8,344 nt of DNA from Deltaproteobacteria bacterium (GTDB lineage Bacteria; Desulfobacterota; Binatia; Binatales; Binataceae), in NCBI GenBank assembly GCA_021799555.1, contig JAJZAG010000165.1, forward strand, positions 1 to 8,344, in the 5' to 3' direction. Every line of letters begins with the position of its first letter. Position 1 is the stretch's first letter. The notes under the pieces were generated by a model. The model made no database searches and was not told the origin of the DNA. It saw only the letters and a list, made by a program, of their open reading frames with translations. Shown in pieces: positions 1 through 5,345 of the stretch. The position numbers and the translations under genes were made by a program.

Positions 1-120
1 CCCGGGATGGTTCTCAAAATATTCGCGCAGTCCCGGATGGCTCGCCATGAACTGCGGATTATCCACCAGCGCGGGATTCTGGCCGAGTTGACGCGCGACG
101 CCGGGATGCTCGTCGAGGTA
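1..120 (-). repeat. HP-repeat module, copy 2
   Basis: Codes for residues 127-166, with prolines at 132, 142, 148, 155 and 165. It matches copy 1 position by position with no gap. The repeat may continue beyond the window edge. Confidence 0.7.
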
Positions 121-498
121 GCCGTTGTCGAAGCGGTTTACTTGCGGCGCGCCAATTCCTGGCTCGTAGCCGGTCCGATTGCGGGGGCGCGCCCAGGTGT
201 AGCGTCCTTCGCGATACATGAACTGGCCGGGAGATTCGTGAATCTCGTCGCGAACGCCCGGATGGTTCTGCAGGAACTCGTGCAGATGCGGATGGTTCTC
301 GATGAACTGCGGATCGTTTATCAATCCCGGATTCGCGGACAGCCGCTGCGCGACTTGCGGATGTGCGTTCAGGAAGTTGTTGAAGTTATTCAGCTCGGTC
401 TGATTGATGTCGCGATTGGGCGCCGGCTGCGCCATCGCGGCAGTCGCGAACGCCGCGGCAAAGATCATCGCTGCAAATGTTGTAAGCGCCTTTTTCAC
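1..498 (-). CDS. Secreted HP-repeat protein, C terminus beyond window edge
   Basis: This gene starts with GTG at 498-496 behind a strong GGAGG at 510-506, and it stays open to the left edge (166 residues visible). Residues 1-23 form a clear signal peptide (MKK, then an alanine-rich core, cleavage after A-M-A), so the product is exported. The mature part is built of short segments punctuated by HP or NP: HPQVAQRL, NPGLINDPQF, NHPHLHEFL, NHPGVRDEI, and again after residue 127. The block at residues 42-81 recurs at 127-166 with the same spacing between prolines (10, 6, 7, 10) and 20 of 40 positions identical. A linker with MYREGRYTWARP lies between. I do not recognise a named domain and no enzymatic motif is visible. 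It is divergent from the sigma-factor operon, whose last gene also encodes an exported repeat protein, so a shared envelope role is possible but inferred. Its codon use resembles that of its neighbours. Confidence 0.85.
   Translation of the reverse strand, partial: MKKALTTFAAMIFAAAFATAAMAQPAPNRDINQTELNNFNNFLNAHPQVAQRLSANPGLINDPQFIENHPHLHEFLQNHPGVRDEIHESPGQFMYREGRYTWARPRNRTGYEPGIGAPQVNRFDNGYLDEHPGVARQLGQNPALVDNPQFMASHPGLREYFENHPG
256..375 (-). repeat. HP-repeat module, copy 1
   Basis: Codes for residues 42-81 of the secreted protein. Its prolines sit at residues 47, 57, 63, 70 and 80. The second copy lies exactly 255 bases away in the same frame, with identical proline spacing and about half of the residues conserved, which indicates an old internal duplication. 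Confidence 0.7.
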
Positions 499-505
499 GG
501 GAAAT

Positions 506-510
506 CCTCC
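506..510 (-). promoter_or_regulatory. Ribosome binding site of the HP-repeat gene
   Basis: On the minus strand GGAGG lies seven bases before the GTG at 498-496. It decides the start, because no ATG sits in a comparable position and the GTG is followed at once by a textbook signal peptide. Confidence 0.75.
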
Positions 511-649
511 AAGGTTCTTCTTAGTTCGCAATCGCCACCGTTCGATTTGTTATTGCCAGCCTCGCGATTCACCGTACCCGCCCTCTTCGACGCCGGGCGC
601 TGCGCGTCCGTTTACAAGCTCCCCCATCCGGGTCGGATTACGCGGCGCC

Positions 650-673
650 GGAACGCAAAAGCGGCGAAATTCG
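650..673 (+). promoter_or_regulatory. Possible ECF-type promoter of the sigma operon
   Basis: GGAAC at 650-654 matches the usual -35 core of ECF promoters. A TCG triplet follows after 16 bases, about where the -10 element would lie. If real, it suggests that the sigma factor transcribes its own operon from a long leader. The -10 match is poor and GGAAC is short, so this is a weak guess. Confidence 0.2.
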
Positions 674-838
674 CGCTTTCGACCGGTAATTGTCCCGTCA
701 TGTAAACAAATCTTCATCTCGTTTCGTCGTATTGTCGGTAGCGATAGCATCGGCCAGACGGCCGAGGGTCAACTTCCGCCGTCGCCCATACAGCGGCGAT
801 GGCGCGGCCGGCCATTCGAGAGAGGCGGTCCGGTCGCT

Positions 839-1408
839 GTGGTGCCATCTGATGAAGAACTTTGCAGGCAGGTCGCCGAGCACAACGCCGCTGCCTTCGA
901 GACCCTGCTCGACCGCCATCAAGCGCGGGCCTTCCGCATTGCCTGCTCAATTCTCGGTAGCGAGGCGGATGCGCGCGACGTTTCCCAGGACGCGTTCATC
1001 CGCGTGTACGAGTCGGCGGGTAAATTCGACGGACGGTCGCGATTTTCGACCTGGTTCTACCGGATCGTCGTCAACCTGTGCATCGACCATAAACGGCGCA
1101 ACAAATGGTGGCGCAAGATGGTCCCGTTTTCGACGCCCGACGACGACCCCGAGACTCCTCCGGTCGATCCGCCGTCGCTCGAACCAGGGCCCGAAGCTGA
1201 CGCGATTCGCAGCGATTCGGCGCGCCGGCTGCGCTCCGCTCTCGATGGACTATCGCCCACGCAGCGCGCGGCAGTATTGCTCCAGACCGAGGAAGATCTT
1301 ACGAGCCGCGAGATCGCCGAGATTCTTGAATGCTCGGAAAGTACGGCGCGCGTGCATATCCATCGCGCGCTCGCTCATCTCAAGAAAACCATGCGCGAAG
1401 ACCGATGA
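839..1408 (+). CDS. ECF RNA polymerase sigma factor (sigma-70 family)
   Basis: Directs RNA polymerase to a dedicated set of promoters when its anti-sigma factor releases it. The product is 189 residues from GTG 839, typical of ECF factors. Region 2 covers about residues 17-87, with DARDVSQDAF (core-polymerase binding) and FSTWFYRIVVNLCIDHKRR (region 2.3-2.4, -10 melting and recognition). An acidic, proline-rich linker (about 98-122) leads to region 4 (128-185), with the helix-turn-helix LTSREIAEILECSESTARVH that reads the -35. The frame is open far upstream, but homology begins at PSDEEL. Two adjacent GTG codons (839, 842) are the only sensible starts, with a purine-rich AGAGG at 821-825 rather far away. 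The anti-sigma gene follows after 24 bases. Family is certain; the exact ECF group and target genes are not readable. Confidence 0.93.
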   Translation: MVPSDEELCRQVAEHNAAAFETLLDRHQARAFRIACSILGSEADARDVSQDAFIRVYESAGKFDGRSRFSTWFYRIVVNLCIDHKRRNKWWRKMVPFSTPDDDPETPPVDPPSLEPGPEADAIRSDSARRLRSALDGLSPTQRAAVLLQTEEDLTSREIAEILECSESTARVHIHRALAHLKKTMREDR

Positions 1409-1432
1409 CGGCCGCTGAGGACGCATAACGCG

Positions 1433-1960
1433 ATGCGCGAAAAGCATCCGCAAACCGAAATCGCGCCATACCTGCGCGGCGATTTGAGCGCCGCCGAGCG
1501 CGACCGCCTCGCAAGCCACCTTGCGCGATGCGACCGATGCCGCGCCGACGCCGACGCATACGCAGCCGTCCTGAAGACCATCGCCGCGGACGCCGCGCGC
1601 ATCCCCGCTCCCGACTGGCGCGCGTACCGGGCAGAGCTACATAGAAAACTAGCCGCGCGCCGCAATCTCGTACCGGGCGTCCCCTCACGCTCGTGGAATC
1701 AGCGTTTGCGGTGGGCCTCGATCGGAACTGCCGTCGCCGCGGCGGCCGTCTTGCTGTTCCTGACGATTCTCCCCCATTCGCAGCCGGGTGCGCCGTCGGT
1801 CGATCAGATGGCGATGGAAGACGCGATGGGAGGCGCCGATATTGGCCTGCTGCGCAACTATCCGGTCGTCGAGCATCTGGACTTGCTCGAGAACTACGAC
1901 GTGATCGAGCATCTCGATGAAGTCGCACCGACGGACACCAGCGATGAGAATCCCTCGTAG
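1433..1960 (+). CDS. Zinc-finger anti-sigma factor, single-pass membrane protein
   Basis: Product of 175 residues that probably holds the upstream ECF sigma factor inactive at the inner membrane. The N-terminal cytoplasmic domain has the H-x3-C-x2-C zinc motif of the ZAS/zf-HC2 family (H29, C33, C36), preceded by IAPYLRGDLSAAERDRLASH. One hydrophobic segment (about 94-113) follows a basic stretch, so the C-terminal 60 residues should be periplasmic. That tail is acidic and carries a 12-residue tandem repeat (139-150, 151-162) ending in EHLD. ATG 1433 has GAGGA at 1417-1421, 11 bases away. The gene lies 24 bases after the sigma gene and its end overlaps the next start by 17 bases. The signal that releases sigma may be received by the tail or by the exported proteins encoded next door; this is inference. 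Confidence 0.88.
   Translation: MREKHPQTEIAPYLRGDLSAAERDRLASHLARCDRCRADADAYAAVLKTIAADAARIPAPDWRAYRAELHRKLAARRNLVPGVPSRSWNQRLRWASIGTAVAAAAVLLFLTILPHSQPGAPSVDQMAMEDAMGGADIGLLRNYPVVEHLDLLENYDVIEHLDEVAPTDTSDENPS
1847..1918 (+). repeat. Tandem 36-bp repeat coding a 12-residue acidic motif
   Basis: Two adjoining units encode LLRNYPVVEHLD and LLENYDVIEHLD, identical at 9 of 12 positions, in the periplasmic tail of the anti-sigma factor. The leucine/valine and acidic spacing suggests an amphipathic helix that could bind a partner protein. Confidence 0.65.
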
Positions 1961-2330
1961 CTTCGGCGCAAGCGCGATGTCTATCGCCGTGCTCATATCA
2001 TCGGGGGTCGCGATGGGAATCTCGTTCCTGCCGTCCGCTTCCGCATACGCGCAGAGCGCTCCGCCGCCGGACTTGCGGATGCTGTTGAATCTCGATCTCT
2101 TCAAGCCCGATTCCAACGCGGAGGCGCAAAGCGGTGCCGACGGCGGCGACGGCTCGATGTTCGAGCAGATCCGGACGCTCAACGCGCTTGGCTACCTCGG
2201 CGGCAATCGTCCGGCGCCGGTCCATTCAAACGCTTCCGGGAGCGCGGGCGGAAATACCGAGGAGATCGCGCCTGCGGCGGGTAACCCGCCGCCACAGCCA
2301 ATTCCCGAAGAGCCGGAGGGAGTCGAATGA
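1944..2330 (+). CDS. Small exported protein of the sigma operon, unknown function
   Basis: About 128 residues from ATG 1944. The N terminus (MRIPR, then a long hydrophobic run to about residue 30, cleavage near A-Y-A before Q37) is a signal peptide, so the protein should be periplasmic or anchored. The mature part is small, has low complexity and is rich in G, P, A and acidic residues. Two short hydrophobic helices stand out: DLRMLLNLDLF (43-53) and MFEQIRTLNALGYLG (72-86). The tail is proline-rich and ends PEEPEGVE. No family is recognised. The start overlaps the anti-sigma gene by 17 bases and the stop overlaps the next start by four, so expression is probably translationally coupled. An alternative ATG at 1917 would add nine residues with extra positive charges; neither has a strong ribosome site. 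A link to anti-sigma control is inferred from position only. Confidence 0.75.
   Translation: MRIPRSFGASAMSIAVLISSGVAMGISFLPSASAYAQSAPPPDLRMLLNLDLFKPDSNAEAQSGADGGDGSMFEQIRTLNALGYLGGNRPAPVHSNASGSAGGNTEEIAPAAGNPPPQPIPEEPEGVE
2315..2320 (+). promoter_or_regulatory. Ribosome binding site of the DUF3106 gene
   Basis: GGAGGG lies six bases before ATG 2327, inside the end of the preceding gene. It is the strongest ribosome site in the operon, which suggests the repeat protein may be made in larger amounts than the regulators before it. Confidence 0.65.
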
Positions 2331-2935
2331 CCCGCGCGCGCTTCACAAACCTCGCGCGCTACGCGCTCGTGCTTATGCTGCTCGCGAACCTCGTCTGCGC
2401 GATCGCATCTGGCTCAGCGCGCGCGCAACAGGCCGCGCTCGGGCAGCCACGCGACGCATCCGAACAGGCGCTCGTATCGCATCGCGCCAATGAGTGGGCG
2501 CGGCTGTCGCCCGAGCAGCGCGAACGCGTGCTCGAAAATTATCGGGAATGGAAACGAATGCCGCCTGGCGAGCGCCGGACGGCCGCGCAAAACTTTCAGA
2601 AATTCCAAAGCCTGCCGCCTGACGAGCGCCAACAGGTGTTGCGCTCGATGCGTCAATGGCGACGGCTGCCGCCAGAGCGCCGCGCGCAATTGCGCCAAGC
2701 ATACGCGCGCTTCAAAAGTCTTCCACCCGAGCGCCGCGAACAAATCATGGATCGCTTCCGGCATCTTCAGCAGCTACCCCCAAAGCAGCGCGAGCGCGTA
2801 ATGAGCAACTATAAGCGCTGGCAAGCGATGACCCCCGAACAGCGTGCCGACGCGCGCCGCCGCTTCCAAATGCGCCAGGGGAATTTCGAGCATCGCCACG
2901 GCCGCCATCCGTTGACGCGCATCCCGATACCCTGA
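2327..2935 (+). CDS. Exported DUF3106-type repeat protein
   Basis: Product of 202 residues. A signal peptide (basic MTRARFTNLARY, hydrophobic core, cleavage after A-R-A at 33) sends it to the periplasm. Residues 56-181 are seven units of exactly 18 residues, each starting with an aromatic or leucine (W56, W74, F92, W110, F128, L146, W164), then x-x-hydrophobic-(S/P/T)-P-x-x-R and a helical stretch. This is the pattern of DUF3106, a family known mainly from proteobacteria and often seen close to ECF sigma genes. The PEQR and PPERR turns recall the LTxxQ motif of the periplasmic proteins Spy and CpxP, but homology is not shown. The mature protein is extremely rich in R and Q and strongly basic, while the anti-sigma tail is acidic, so they could bind each other. 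The start overlaps the previous stop by four bases (ATGA). Confidence 0.88.
   Translation: MTRARFTNLARYALVLMLLANLVCAIASGSARAQQAALGQPRDASEQALVSHRANEWARLSPEQRERVLENYREWKRMPPGERRTAAQNFQKFQSLPPDERQQVLRSMRQWRRLPPERRAQLRQAYARFKSLPPERREQIMDRFRHLQQLPPKQRERVMSNYKRWQAMTPEQRADARRRFQMRQGNFEHRHGRHPLTRIPIP
2492..2869 (+). repeat. Seven tandem 54-bp coding units (18-residue repeat)
   Basis: The period of 54 bases is exact over seven units without insertions. Units share the scheme W/F-x-x-L/M-x-P-x-x-R but vary at DNA level, so the array is old and kept at protein level, not a recent slippage array. Confidence 0.75.
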
Positions 2936-3008
2936 AAGATTATTGCTGCTCGCGAGACCCTTGCCTCCCCGCCCGGGATTTCCGCGCAGCGGCTCTCGCG
3001 GCCTGAAG

Positions 3009-3707
3009 ATGCGTTCATACGACGAATACAAGCTGCGCGTCCTCGAGATGAGCAAGCGCTTGTCCGCGCTTGGCTACTTCGGCTCTCACTCGGGCAGCGC
3101 CGGCAACGTATCGACGCTGATCGACCCCGCGGGAGCGGGGATTATCGCGATCACGCCAACCCGCTTGCCCTATGGCGCGATGACCGGCGACGATATTTGC
3201 ATCGTGGATTTCGAGCTCCATCGAATCGAAGGCGAACGCAAGCCATCGATTGAAGCTCCGATGCATGTCGCGGCATATCGCACCCGCGAGGACGTCGAGG
3301 CGGTCATCCATACGCATCAATCCGGCGCAAGCGTATGCAGCATAATCGATCGCGCGATACCGCCCCTGTTCGACGAGGTAACGCTCGCGATCGGCCGCCG
3401 CGTCGATCTGATTCCCTACGCGCTGTCCGGCACGGCCGAGCTTCACGGCAACGTGGCGCGCGCGCTCGCCAACCGATGCCATTGTTACATCATGCAGAAC
3501 CATGGCGCGCTGTGCGTTGGGCCGGATCTCGACAAGACCTTCACTTTCGTCGAGTTGCTCGAGAAGACCGCCGCGATTTATGTTGAGGCGCTCGCTACCG
3601 GGCAACCCATTACCACGCTACCCGATGAAATCGCCGCTCAGCTCCACGCCGCGATGATCGCGCGGCAGGATCGCGAGATCGCGCGCAAACGAGGCAATCC
3701 TCGCTGA
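3009..3707 (+). CDS. Class II aldolase/adducin family protein
   Basis: Product of 232 residues of the zinc-dependent class II aldolase family (FucA, AraD, MtnB relatives), cytoplasmic enzymes that split or rearrange sugar phosphates. Visible motifs are SGSAGNVS (29-35, phosphate-binding loop), TPTRLPY (49-55), KPSIEAPMH with the catalytic glutamate E82, the zinc ligands H101 and H103 in HTHQS, and the third zinc histidine H165 in QNHGALCVG. All key residues are present, so it should be active. I chose ATG 3009 because homology starts there; a TTG at 2943 would add 22 proline-rich, non-conserved residues. The gap of 73 bases to the preceding gene shows no clear promoter or terminator. The kinase gene overlaps its stop by one base. 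The substrate is unknown: fuculose-, ribulose-, deoxyribulose- or methylthioribulose-phosphate-like compounds are all possible. Confidence 0.92.
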   Translation: MRSYDEYKLRVLEMSKRLSALGYFGSHSGSAGNVSTLIDPAGAGIIAITPTRLPYGAMTGDDICIVDFELHRIEGERKPSIEAPMHVAAYRTREDVEAVIHTHQSGASVCSIIDRAIPPLFDEVTLAIGRRVDLIPYALSGTAELHGNVARALANRCHCYIMQNHGALCVGPDLDKTFTFVELLEKTAAIYVEALATGQPITTLPDEIAAQLHAAMIARQDREIARKRGNPR

Positions 3708-4663
3708 TGGCGCCGCAAGTCGTGGCGCTCGGCGCGCACGTGCTCGATATTCTCGGCCGGCCCGTCACTCATATTCCCGAGGGACAGGGTGGCGCGATCC
3801 TCGACGAGATTCGCATCGCTCCCGCAGGCTCGGCAGCCGGCACCGCCGTGGGACTCGCAAAACTTGGGCTGGCGGTCGCCAGCGTCGGCGCGATCGGCGA
3901 AGATTTGCTCGGCGACGTTCTTGTCCGCGCGCTCCAAAGCTACGGAGTCGACACGAGTCATATCGCGCGCAAGCCGGGCGTTCAGACCTCGGCCAGCATC
4001 CTGCCGATTCGGCCCAACGGCGACCGCCCCGCGCTCCACGCGATCGGCGCGAATCCTCATTTCACGATGGACGACCTGTCGTGGAGCCTGATCGAAAGTG
4101 CAGCGCATCTCCACATGGGCGGCACCGATGTGATGCGTGGACTCGGCCGCCGCGGCGCCGTCGAAATTCTGAGCCGCGCCAAAGCCGCGCGCGCGTCGAC
4201 AACGATGGACATCCTCGGCCAGGGATCGCCCAAAACGCTCGAAATTCTCGCGCCGTGCCTGCCGCTTGTCGATTGGTTCCTGCCCAACGCCGAGCAGGCG
4301 TGCCGCTTGACGGGCGCACACACGGCGTCCGAAGCCGCGCGCGCCATACTCGAACGCGGAGCGCGCGGCGTCGTCCTGACGATGGGTGGCGATGGATCGA
4401 TGATGGTCACCGCGCAAGAATCGATTCGCCTGCCCGCGCACGAAATCACCGTAGTCGACACCTCCGGATGCGGTGACGCGTATTGCGCTGGATTTGTCCG
4501 GGCGCTGCTGCTCGGATGGAATCCGCGCGAGTGCATGAAACTCGCCAACGCCGCGGCAGGTCTGGTCGCGCAAGGCCTTGGTTCCGACGCAGGAATTGTC
4601 GATTTCGAGGACACGCTGCGCTTTATGCGCGAAGTGCCATTACGGCCGGGTGACGAGACTTGA
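3707..4663 (+). CDS. PfkB/ribokinase-family carbohydrate kinase
   Basis: Product of 318 residues, the normal length for PfkB kinases, which phosphorylate sugars, nucleosides or sugar phosphates with ATP in the cytoplasm. The C-terminal signature DTSGCGDAYCAGF (251-263) gives the anion hole and the catalytic base D257. The N-terminal glycine-rich region APAGSAAGTAVGLAKLG (38-54) and the SVGAIGEDLLGD stretch that follows match the substrate lid side. The usual asparagine of the GGxxxN motif is replaced here (GSAAGT), which hints at a non-ribokinase substrate. MGGDG (about 226-230) fits the region near the ATP site. ATG 3707 overlaps the aldolase stop by one base (TGATG), so the two are translationally coupled and probably act in one pathway, the kinase making the phosphate that the aldolase cuts. 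No isomerase is next to them. Confidence 0.92.
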   Translation: MAPQVVALGAHVLDILGRPVTHIPEGQGGAILDEIRIAPAGSAAGTAVGLAKLGLAVASVGAIGEDLLGDVLVRALQSYGVDTSHIARKPGVQTSASILPIRPNGDRPALHAIGANPHFTMDDLSWSLIESAAHLHMGGTDVMRGLGRRGAVEILSRAKAARASTTMDILGQGSPKTLEILAPCLPLVDWFLPNAEQACRLTGAHTASEAARAILERGARGVVLTMGGDGSMMVTAQESIRLPAHEITVVDTSGCGDAYCAGFVRALLLGWNPRECMKLANAAAGLVAQGLGSDAGIVDFEDTLRFMREVPLRPGDET

Positions 4664-4946
4664 TTCCCTTCGCACGCTAATACAACGTCGCAAAGCCTTG
4701 CCGGATTAACGGGATATTGCGGTAATTTCGCGAAATAGCTCGATGAAGTTTGACTCGCCGAGCAAAATCCGCGCTGTGCCAAATCCCAGCGGATCGAACT
4801 CGCTTCCTCTGCCTCGATCCCGGCAGTACCGGTGAGGCCGAGCGGCATTTTCGGCGCGCCGGGATAATCATCGACGACGGCGACAATCGACGCGGACGGC
4901 ATCCCGCGGCTGCGCGCACTCGGACGATCGTCCGGGTGGCGCGGGA
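4664..4946. other. Intergenic stretch without a confident gene
   Basis: About 280 bases between the kinase stop and the iron promoter. No recognisable protein lies on the plus strand. On the minus strand a frame starting at 4902 uses GC-rich third positions like a real gene for about 50 codons, but then runs antisense into the kinase and matches nothing I know. A 12-bp palindrome (ATTTCGCGAAAT, 4725-4736) and a 14-bp palindrome (4921-4934) are present. No clear terminator with a U tract follows the kinase. Confidence 0.5.
4921..4934. repeat. 14-bp perfect palindrome upstream of iron promoter
   Basis: CGGACGATCGTCCG is its own reverse complement. Its right part, ATCGTCCGG (4927-4935), recurs as a direct repeat at 4990-4998, 63 bases downstream (about six helical turns), so the two copies bracket the promoter and Fur box. 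It may be an operator, but a palindrome of this length can also occur by chance in a window of this size. Confidence 0.3.
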
Positions 4947-4975
4947 TTGACGGAGCGCGCGTACGATGGTATTGA
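4947..4975 (+). promoter_or_regulatory. Sigma70-like promoter of the cupredoxin operon
   Basis: TTGACG (4947-4952) matches the -35 consensus at five of six bases. After an ideal 17-base spacer comes TATTGA (4970-4975), a half-match to the -10. The predicted start of transcription falls inside the Fur box, which is how a repressor would block it. Confidence 0.45.
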
Positions 4976-4987
4976 GAATCATTCTCA
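4973..4987. promoter_or_regulatory. Fur box (perfect 7-1-7 inverted repeat)
   Basis: TGAGAATCATTCTCA is a perfect 7-1-7 palindrome of the type bound by the ferric uptake regulator. Read on the minus strand from 4992 to 4974, the site matches the classical 19-base Fur consensus at 16 positions by my count. It overlaps the likely -10 and ends 19 bases before ATG 5007. The expected effect is repression of the cupredoxin and barrel genes when iron is plentiful. Confidence 0.85.
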
Positions 4988-4996
4988 TTATCGTCC

Positions 4997-5000
4997 GGAG
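4997..5000 (+). promoter_or_regulatory. Ribosome binding site of the cupredoxin gene
   Basis: GGAG six bases before ATG 5007. It supports this start over the upstream TTG at 4947, which lies in the promoter and would put non-signal-like residues before the signal peptide. Confidence 0.6.
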
Positions 5001-5006
5001 TCCACT

Positions 5007-5345
5007 ATGCTTTTTCGCCTTGCTCTAGTCGTCGCCGCTTCTATACTCCTGGCTGCCCCTGCGATCGCTCGGCCGAGCGATTCCGCACCGATCGAAATCC
5101 AATTCAAGGACCATCGATTCTCGCCGCAGACTTTGACCGTCCCGGCGTCGCGGCCGATCGTCCTCAAGGTCACCAACGCCAGCAACGAAGCGATCGAATT
5201 CGAAAGCTTCAAGCTCAACCGCGAAATCGCGATGACGCCCGGCCAGACCGTCACCGTACGCTTGCCCGCACTCTCGCCCGGAAGCTACGACTTCTACGAC
5301 GATTTCCATCAGGACGTTCCCGAAGGGTCGATCGTCGCGAAGTGA
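5007..5345 (+). CDS. Periplasmic cupredoxin-domain protein, Fur-regulated (FtrB-like)
   Basis: Product of 112 residues. Residues 1-21 form a signal peptide (cleavage after A-I-A), so it is periplasmic. The rest is one small cupredoxin domain of the Cupredoxin_1 type, with FKDHRFSPQTLTVPASRP (33-50), EFESFKLNREIAMTPG (64-79) and PGSYDFYDDFHQD (91-103). The mature part has no cysteine, so a blue type-1 copper site is not possible; H36, H101, M76 and the acidic residues are candidate metal ligands. Similar proteins act in iron uptake next to FTR1-type permeases (the FtrB component of FtrABCD, which handles ferrous iron). The Fur box just upstream supports an iron role. It overlaps the next gene by four bases (GTGA). 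No permease or P19-like partner is present in this window, so the complete system, if any, is elsewhere. Confidence 0.87.
   Translation: MLFRLALVVAASILLAAPAIARPSDSAPIEIQFKDHRFSPQTLTVPASRPIVLKVTNASNEAIEFESFKLNREIAMTPGQTVTVRLPALSPGSYDFYDDFHQDVPEGSIVAK

Larger units (their letters stand above)
499..838. other. Divergent intergenic region between HP-repeat gene and sigma operon
   Basis: About 340 bases separate the two divergent starts. Reading frames cross it, but none shows a recognisable protein, and the stretch is somewhat richer in A/T than the genes. It should hold both promoters. On the minus strand TTGACC (772-767) is followed after 17 bases by TGCTAT (749-744), a weak sigma70-like pair. 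On the plus strand a GGAAC motif at 650-654 resembles an ECF -35 element. No terminator or RNA gene is evident. Confidence 0.6.

Noticed and set aside
7..705. Long plus-strand frame at the left edge
   Set aside because: It is antisense to the HP-repeat gene, which has a strong ribosome site, signal peptide and repeat structure; the plus-strand translation shows no family features.
404..838. Upstream extension of the sigma factor to the ATG at 404
   Set aside because: The extra 145 residues overlap the divergent gene and read as arginine- and serine-rich noise; ECF homology starts just after 839.
2492..2869. 54-bp periodicity as a CRISPR-like array
   Set aside because: The units are in-frame protein repeats with diverged DNA, not identical repeats with spacers.
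2951..3000. CGCGAGA/TCTCGCG inverted repeat as a terminator between operons
   Set aside because: The stem is only seven pairs with a loop of 36 bases and there is no U tract, so termination is not supported.
2943..3008. TTG start for the aldolase
   Set aside because: It adds a proline-rich stretch absent from the family; ATG 3009 begins where the aldolase fold begins.
3638..4573. Antisense frame opposite the kinase
   Set aside because: High GC content keeps antisense frames open; the kinase motifs on the plus strand are complete.
4947..5006. TTG start for the cupredoxin
   Set aside because: It lies in the -35 element and upstream of the Fur box; ATG 5007 has a ribosome site and gives a clean signal peptide.
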